Source: Nymphaea colorata (Eukaryota; Streptophyta; Magnoliopsida; Nymphaeales; Nymphaeaceae). Taken from it: a stretch of DNA of 36,565 bases. Of the stretch, positions 30,759 through 36,565 are shown in pieces; positions within the stretch are counted from its first letter, which is position 1; every line of letters begins with the position of its first letter. Position numbers and translations under genes: made by a program. The stretch lies in contig NW_022204722.1 in the NCBI RefSeq assembly GCF_008831285.2, positions 1-36,565 on the forward strand, read 5' to 3'. The notes beneath the pieces were generated by a model, which saw nothing but the letters and a program-made list of their open reading frames with translations, had not been told where the DNA came from and made no database searches.

Positions 30759-31299
30759 TCTTAATCAATAATTATGCCTAATCTTGCGAAGATACCGTTT
30801 TTAAGGTCACTGATTTCAACAGTTTGAAACAGTCGAAGAAGGGCAAGACGCTGCACGATGGGCTGATCATTAGGCGGGGTTTGAGGTGGTAAGCGAAAGT
30901 TAAGATGTTCGGGAGGCTTTTTATTATGAGTTTGATGCCATTTTCCCTTTTTTATTCCGAATATGTCCGCCTTAGCGTGTGTCCGTGTGGCCGATAAAAA
31001 GCATAAAGAGATACGGCATTAAACCAAACTCGACAAAAGGTTAATCTGAGAGGGTATGGGGTGTGATTTTGGAGGATTTACTGTTTTTTCGTCCAAATAT
31101 TATTTACTTCAACCTCGCACCCTTCTTCATTCTTCGTCATAGGAAAAAAGTAGCTGTCTAAACAACCTCGTCAAAGGTGCGATTCTCAATGATTTCTCCC
31201 TATACCCCCATCGAGATTCCCCATCCTTCCCTCTTTCTCACAAAAATAGGGCCAATTTTCCCATAATATCGGTTTGGATGTCGATGATGGATATGGAGA

Positions 31300-31686
31300 T
31301 CAGTGTTTTTCTGCCTTGACTGGCTTGTAGTCCAACGCCCTGACGAAGTCGAGGACCTTCTTGAGGACGGGATTGTTGAGCGGGAGGCCGGCATGTCCAT
31401 TGGGGACTTTAGCTGGTAAGGGAATCGGAGGCTTTCCGGGGATGACAGTGGCGTTCTCTCCGTCCCAGATTATGGTGACGTCACCTGAGCCGCCGTAGAA
31501 GGGAATCTTGACTCTTTTTGGCCCGTCGACAATAATGATATCATACCAGACTCCTTCCTAGTGATGGCTTTTGGAGGAGTAGGGTGGAATTCTTTATTCG
31601 AAGATCTTGATTTACTCTCCAACCGTCCACCATTAAACCGAAATGGTTCTTGGTGTTTGGTTGATGATGGTGAGTGTGCTTCCCAT
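31300..31686 (-). CDS. array paralogue J
   Basis: A 128-residue intact frame with four reassigned codons: TAA at V-E-WW (31633-31635), TAA in VGE-E-IKI, TAA in IFE-E-RIPP and TAG in SHH-E-EGVWYD. Under the standard code it would look like a wreck, yet no frame break occurs. The C terminus PNGHAGLPLNNP..VRALDYKPVKAEKH matches M and N. Box at 31717-31730. Confidence 0.85.
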
Positions 31687-32226
31687 TCTTAATTAATGAT
31701 TATGCATCATCCTGCAAAGATACCGTTTTTGCAGTCACTGACTTCAGCTGTTGAAAGAGGCGATAAATTGAGGATAAGAGGCATGATGGGATGAAGGCAA
31801 GGCGGGGTTTGACGTGTCAAGGGAAAGCAAAGATGTTTGGAAGCTTTTTATTATGATTTTGATGCCATTTTCCCTTTTTTATTCGGAGTATGCCCACCTC
31901 AGTGTGTGTCTGTGTGGCTGAAAAAGAGCATATAGGGATAAGGCTTTCAACCAAGCTCGCCGAAACATAGGATTTGGAAGGATATCAGGGGTGGAGATGG
32001 GGATTTATTGCCTTCTCTATCAAAGATGTTGAGCCTGAACCGCACATCTTCCTTCATTTTTGGCACTAGGAAAAAAGTAACTTCTCTTACATCCCTAGCA
32101 AACGTGCGATTCTCAATGATTTCTCCCTATACCCCATCGAGATTCCCCATCCTTCCCCTCTTCTCACAAAAATAGGGCCAATTTTCCATATAAAATCGGT
32201 TTGGATGTGGATGATGGATATGGAGA

Positions 32227-32616
32227 TCAGTGTTTTTCTGCCTTGACTGGCTTGTAGTCCAATGCCCTGACGAAGTCGAGGACCTTCTTGACTGTGGAAT
32301 TGTTGAGGGGTAGGCTGACGAGTCCATTCGAGAATTCAACTCCTTTGGCAGTGGGGTCAGACTTTCCAATGACTGGAGTGATGCCCCCATCTTCCCAGAC
32401 CACAGTGGTGTCACCTGCACCGCCGTAGAAGGCAAACTTGTGTCTTATTTCTCTGTCGATGATGACAATATCATACCAGATGGCCTCCTAGTGATGGCTT
32501 ACAGAGGAGAAGGGCGCAACGGGGTATGCAGCAACATTGAATCCCTCTCCGAGGGTCCACCATTAAACTTGGATGTACCTTGGTGTATTGTTGACGACTG
32601 TGAGTGTGCTTCCCAT
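32227..32616 (-). CDS. array paralogue K
   Basis: A 129-residue intact frame, MGSTLTVVNNTPRYIQV start. TAA (32563-32565) at the V-E-WW Glu and TAG in SHH-E-EAIWYD. The segment TTVVWEDGGITPVIGKSDPTAK is close to H. C terminus DYKPVKAEKH. Box at 32647-32660. Confidence 0.85.
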
Positions 32617-33152
32617 TCTTATTTAATGATTTTGAATCATCCTGCAAAGATACCGTTTTTGTAGTGACTGGCTTCAACAGTTGAAAGAGGTGAAAAAGAG
32701 AGGAAAAGTGGCACGATGGGATGAAGATTCAGCGGGGTTTGAGGTTGCAAGTAAAGCCAAGATGTTCAGAAGCTTTTTTGTCATGATTTTTATGCCATTT
32801 TCCCCTTTTTATCCCGCCTCACCGTGTGTCTGTGTGGCTGAACAGGAGCATAAGGAGATAAGAGATTCAACCAAACTTACCGAAACATAGAATTTGGGAA
32901 GGTATAATGATAGGAAAAGGGGAGTTTATTGCTTTTTGCTTCAAAGATGTTGAGCTTGATCCGCACATCCTCCTTGAGATTTCGCGCTTGGAAATAAATA
33001 GCTGTCTGCACATCGCCAGCAAAAGCAGTGCGTTTCTCAATGATTTCTCCACAATCCTCTGCATTAGACTCGGAATCCTTCCCTCTTTCTCACGAAAACA
33101 AGATTAATTTTTCCAATAAAATTGATTAGGGTGTTGATGATGGATATGGAGA

Positions 33153-33548
33153 TCAGCAATGGTGTTAGTGCTCCTCTCCCTTGACGGCCTTGCGGCCCAA
33201 TCTCCTGAGGAATTCGAGGACCTTCTTGACGGTGGGATCATTAAGGGGGAGGTTGATTGTTCCAGTGGAGAAATCAACTGCCTTGGCTTGCCCAGAATAA
33301 CTTCCGATTTGAAGGATGTTGGTTCCGTCCCAAATCCAGGTGGCATCAGCTCCGCCATAGTAGGTAGCCTTAGCCTTGTTTCCCGCATCGTAGATGACAA
33401 CATCATACCAGACAGCTTCCTAAGAGTGGCCCTTGGAGGAGTTAGCCTAAATGTTGTATCCGCAGATCTTGAAGACCTAGCCGACGGTGTACCATTCGAC
33501 GTAGATGTCCCTATGGGTCTGGTTTTGGATTGTGAGTGTCTTTCCCAT
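33153..33548 (-). CDS. array paralogue L
   Basis: A 131-residue intact frame, the longest copy, with four reassigned codons: TAG in VG-E-VFKI, TAG in YNI-E-ANSSKG, TAG in GHS-E-EAVWYD and TAA in the C-terminal extension KGEEH-E-HHC. The C terminus is type 2 (FLRRLGRKAVKGEEH). Its core ATWIWDGTNILQIG is close to A and E, and the upstream box (33579-33592) is followed by CTAGTGGCTG as in A-C. Confidence 0.85.
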
Positions 33549-34086
33549 TCTTACTTAATTAATATGCCTTGTCTTGCAAAGATACCGTTTTTCTAGTGGC
33601 TGACTTCAACTGCTGAAAGAGGCGAAAAAGAGAGGAAAAGAGGCACGATGGCCTGAAGATTAGGTGGGGTTTGATGCTACAAGTTGAAGATAAGATGACC
33701 GGAAGCTTTTTATTATGAGTTTGGTGCCTTTTTCCCTTTTTATTCCGAATATGGCCGCCTCAACATGTGTCTGTGTGGCCGAACAAGAGCATAAATTGAT
33801 AAGAGATTCAACCAAACTCTCTATAACATAGGATATGGGAAGGCCTGAGGAGTAGGAAACGGATTTATTGTTTTCTCTTTCAAAGATGTTGAGCTTTAAC
33901 CGCGCATCGTCCATCATAATTCATCATAGTGAAAAGTAGTTTCTCTTACATCCTCAGCAAAAGTGCGATTCTCAATGATTTCTTCCGAATGCCCCCTATC
34001 AGCTTCCCCATCCTTCCCTCTTTCTAACAAAAATAGGGCCAATTTTCCCATAATATCGGTTGGGATGATGATGATGGATATGGAGA

Positions 34087-34473
34087 TCAGTGTTTTTCTG
34101 CTTTGACTGGCTTGTAGTCCAATGCCCTGACGAAGTCGAGGACCTTCTTGAGGACCGGATTCTTGAGGGGCAGGCTGGCCTGCCCATTTGGGATTTCAGC
34201 ATGTATGGGAATCGGAGGCTGTCCGGGGACAACAGTGGCGTTCTCTCCGTCCCAGATTATGGTGACGTCACCTGCGGCACCGTAGTAGGAAATCTTCACT
34301 CTTTGATCTCCGTCGACAATGAAGACATCATACCAGACGGCCTCCTGGGAACTGCTCGCAGAGGAGTAGGGTGGAATGGCGTATCTACTGACCAGGAATA
34401 CCTCCCCGGCGGTCCACCATTCAATAAAGATGGTTCTTGGGGTATTGTTGACGACTGTGACTGTCCCTCCCAT
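34087..34473 (-). CDS. array paralogue M
   Basis: A 128-residue intact frame without any reassigned codon. It starts MGGTVTVVNNTPRTIFIEWW; other landmarks are SSSQEAVWYDVFIVDGD and the C terminus DFVRALDYKPVKAEKH. At the x-EAVWYD site it has CAG (Gln) where others have GAA, TAG or TAA. Box at 34504-34517. Confidence 0.88.
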   Translation of the reverse strand: MGGTVTVVNNTPRTIFIEWWTAGEVFLVSRYAIPPYSSASSSQEAVWYDVFIVDGDQRVKISYYGAAGDVTIIWDGENATVVPGQPPIPIHAEIPNGQASLPLKNPVLKKVLDFVRALDYKPVKAEKH

Positions 34474-35014
34474 TGTTAGTTAATCAATATGCCTCGTCTT
34501 GCAAAGATACCGTTTTTGTAGTCACTGACTTCAACTATTGAAAGAGGTGAAAAGAGAGGAAAAGAGGCATGGTGGGATGAAGATTCTGTGAGGTTGGATG
34601 TGTCAAGTGAAAGCAAAGATGTCCGGAAGCTTTTTTATTATGAGCTTGATGCCATTTTCCCATTTTTACTCCGAATATCCCCACCTCAGCGTGTGTACGT
34701 GTGGCTGATAAAAGGCATAAAGAGATACGGCACTCAACCAAACTCGACGAAACATAGGATTTGGGAGGATATGAGGGGTGGGGAAAAGAAATTTATTGTC
34801 TTCTCTATCAGAGATGTTGAGCTTAAGCCGCTCATCATCCTTCATTCTTTGCCATAGGAAAAAAGTAGTTGTCAGCACATCTCCAGCAAAAGTGCGATTC
34901 TCAATGATTTCTCCCTGATGCCCCCATCAGCTTCCCCATCCTTCCCTCCTTCTAACAAAAATAGGGGCAATTTTCCCATAATATCGGTTGGGATGATGAA
35001 GATAGATATGGAGA

Positions 35015-35398
35015 TCAGTGTTTTTCTGCCTTGACTGGCCTGTAGTCCAAGGCCCTCACGAAGTCGAGGACCTTCTTGACAGTGGTGTTATTGAGCGGGA
35101 GGCCGGCATGTCCATTGGGGACTTAAGCTGGTATGAGACCCGGTTCAGGCCTTCCTTCAATCACAGTGATGTTCTCGCCGTCCCACATCCAGGTTTGGTC
35201 AGGCCCACTGCCGTCGAATGTATGCCTTTTAGTATTTGTTACTTCATGGATGAGAATTTGATACACGACAGCATCGTTGTTTTAGCTTTTAACGGAGAAG
35301 GGATCAATCCTGTATTCAGCTTTCCTAAAGCTGCCTTTAAACCACGTAACCTAGATGTACCTTGGGGTATTGTTGATGATTGTGAGTGTGCTTCCCAT
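35015..35398 (-). CDS. array paralogue N, outermost copy
   Basis: A 127-residue intact frame with three reassigned codons. One TAA (35123-35125, in IPA-E-VPNG) occupies a site that is Glu or Asp in nearly all sisters. It pairs with I in the WF-x-G and FDGSGPDQTW variants and has lost the VWYD core (NNDAVVYQILI), so its fold or partner may differ. Box at 35429-35442. It lies about 1.1 kb from the telomere. Confidence 0.83.
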
Positions 35399-36060
35399 TC
35401 TTAATCAATAATTATGCATCATCCTGCAAAGATACCGTTTTTGCAGTCACTGACTTCAGCTGTTGAAAGAGGCGATAAATTGAGGATAAGAGGCATGATG
35501 GGATGAAGATTAGGTAGTATTTGATGCTGCAAGTTGAAGCTAAGATGTTTGGAAGCTTTTTTATTATGAATTTGATGCCATTTTCCCTTTTTTATTCGGC
35601 GTATGCCCGCCTCAGCGTGTGTCTGTGTGGCTAAGAAGGAGCATATGGGGATAAGGCATTCCACCAAGCTCGCTAAGACATAGGATTTGGGAAGATATGA
35701 GGGGTGGGGATGGGGATTTATTGCCTTCTCCTTCAAAAATTTTGAGCTTGAACCGCACCTCTTCCTTCATATTTCTCACTTGGAAGTAAGTAACTTCCTG
35801 CGCATCGCCAAAAAAAGTATAAATCTCTTCAGTTTCTTCACTTTCTTTTGCATACGAAAGCATAAATACGATCGATTGGCGGTGCATGCATTTCCTCATT
35901 ATCGGCATACTTTTTTCCCTTCACTCCTGAAGGCTCGAATAAACTCTTTCCATCAGTCCAGCCAAGTTCAACAAGCAATAATTACTGACTGGTGTGCTGC
36001 CATCTTTGGTGCTTAGGCATGTGCTTCGAGATGGAAACCCCGGCCTACCGATGCGCGCGT

Positions 36061-36253
36061 TGGGTTTCACCAGCAATGAACGACCAATCATCGCATAGAG
36101 TACCAGCTGATGGTAATCTAGAAAGTAGTAATGCGGTCTATCGTTATTATCATTGATGTTTTTACCATTATTAACCTATGCGCATTTTAGGAAAAGCCAA
36201 AATGAGGGATTCGATGGGACGAGATTCTGCTTTTCCGGGGTCCTGTACTCCAA
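36061..36253. repeat. 193-bp perfect repeat, telomere-adjacent copy
   Basis: Identical to 27911-28103; see that entry. It lies about 225 bp from the right telomere. Confidence 0.9.
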
Positions 36254-36335
36254 GGCGTTGGCAAATCTGGTAGCAGCTTTGAAGATGGAGTCGCCTAGGT
36301 AGAGGGATGCAAATCCTCATCCTGATGCGTCACAG
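36185..36335 (-). pseudogene. C-terminal relic of the array gene family in block R4
   Basis: About 30 codons align with the last third of the array proteins. A TGA immediately upstream, the absence of the N-terminal two thirds and the lack of the upstream box mark it as non-functional. Blocks R1, R2 and R3 hold equivalent relics near 22390-22450, 23700-23770 and 28090-28160. Confidence 0.6.
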
Positions 36336-36478
36336 GTCTGTTGGGGCTAACAGTGAACTAAATAACGGGAAGGAAGTGGGGAAAGTGTATAATGCTACAC
36401 TGATAGTTGATTGATGATTGTGAATGAACTGATTTCGCATTTTCTTTGGTTAAGAGAATACTAAACCATTTATCTCCT

Positions 36479-36565
36479 GGGGTTGGGGTTGGGGTTGGGG
36501 TTGGGGTTGGGGTTGGGGTTGGGGTTGGGGTTGGGGTTGGGGTTGGGGTTGGGGTTGGGGTTGGG
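36479..36565. repeat. right telomere, G4T2 repeats
   Basis: Fourteen perfect GGGGTT units plus GGG. With the left C4A2 repeats this shows that the window is a whole telomere-to-telomere macronuclear chromosome. Confidence 0.98.

Larger units (their letters stand above)
21196..36478 (-). repeat. subtelomeric tandem array of 14 paralogous genes
   Basis: Fourteen intact paralogues (named A to N here, left to right) lie on the minus strand, transcribed away from the right telomere. From C on, the period is 906-934 bp; it is longer (1,307-1,678 bp) where a second repeat block is inserted between copies. Short spacers (519-541 bp: C-D, D-E, E-F, G-H, H-I, I-J, J-K, K-L, L-M, M-N) are homologous to each other along their length. 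From the ATG upstream they hold a small inverted repeat, the ACGGTATCTT box, a tract like CTTTATGCTC followed by CGGCCACACGGACACA, and AGAATCGCAC with GATGTGCAGGCAGCTACTTT. I see no ORF of coding character in the short spacers. The duplication unit is therefore gene plus spacer. Confidence 0.95.
35399..36478. repeat. long spacer upstream of copy N, with telomere-adjacent block R4
   Basis: 35399-35850 resembles the short spacers. 35850-36420 is block R4, which shares 193 identical bases with R3. Its minus strand encodes GFASLYLGDSIFKAATRFANALEYRTP, aligned with the family C terminus (G-A-S-L-x-L ... F-x-x-A-L-x-Y), but a TGA sits directly upstream in the same frame, so the piece is a relic. 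R4 runs into the telomere with only about 60 bp of further DNA. Confidence 0.75.

Noticed and set aside
10000-35125. TAA/TAG read as glutamine (Tetrahymena/Paramecium code)
   Set aside because: Conserved-site comparisons favour Glu: HPGE, FYESDE, V-E-W-W and the GAA/TAA difference between copies E and G. A few sites fit Gln equally well, so it is disfavoured rather than excluded.
21256-35404. Recurrent plus-strand ORFs opposite each array gene
   Set aside because: They mirror the conserved minus-strand genes; the minus frames have conserved starts, boxes and stops, and intact lengths under the reassigned code.
21196-36478. Regularly spaced repeats as a CRISPR array or rDNA-like array
   Set aside because: The period is about 920 bp with protein genes inside; there are no short repeat-spacer units and no rRNA-like sequence.

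Overview
This window is a complete ciliate macronuclear chromosome of 36.6 kb. It opens with about 16.7 CCCCAA telomere repeats and closes with about 14.5 GGGGTT repeats. C4A2 telomeres point to an oligohymenophorean. Many reading frames contain in-frame TAA and TAG, and every recognisable gene ends at TGA. The reassigned codons fall on conserved glutamates: the zinc-ligand Glu of a carboxypeptidase HPGE motif, the V-E-W-W of a paralogous gene family, and an E/D site in the same family. UAR = Glu with UGA as the only stop is the peritrich nuclear code, so the source is most likely a peritrich (Vorticella/Opisthonecta-like). This comes from the sequence alone; no database was searched.

The left 21 kb holds 13 dense single-copy genes: an R2R3 Myb (+), a MORN-repeat protein (-), a PHD/extended-PHD chromatin protein (+), a RING/TRAF-like zinc-finger + SPRY protein (-), a family 2 glycosyltransferase (-), an LMBR1-type membrane protein (-), a cytosolic carboxypeptidase of the tubulin-deglutamylase type (-), a Piwi protein (+), a small ciliary-type protein (+), a calcineurin-like phosphoesterase (-), ribosomal protein uS9 (+), a dual-specificity phosphatase with a long tail (-) and a tandem ubiquitin-like protein (-). 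Spacers can be tiny: 0 bp between one convergent pair and 18 bp between one tandem pair. Introns, where they can be placed with confidence, are all exactly 20 nt and GT..AG.

The right 15 kb (about 21,200 to 36,480) is a subtelomeric tandem array of 14 intact paralogous genes, all on the minus strand, each 126-131 residues and intronless, mostly on a 906-934 bp period. Each has a nearly invariant box just upstream of the ATG and a conserved motif starting at its stop codon. Four longer spacers carry a second repeat block with a decayed relic of the same family; the last block abuts the right telomere. I do not recognise the protein family. Thirteen of the 14 start with M-G-x-x-x-T, which suggests N-myristoylation.

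Most single-copy genes need one or more single-base corrections to stay in frame, nearly always in the same direction, as if one base were missing. The Piwi gene and all 14 array genes need none. Coordinates of the affected genes are therefore gene spans, not clean translations.
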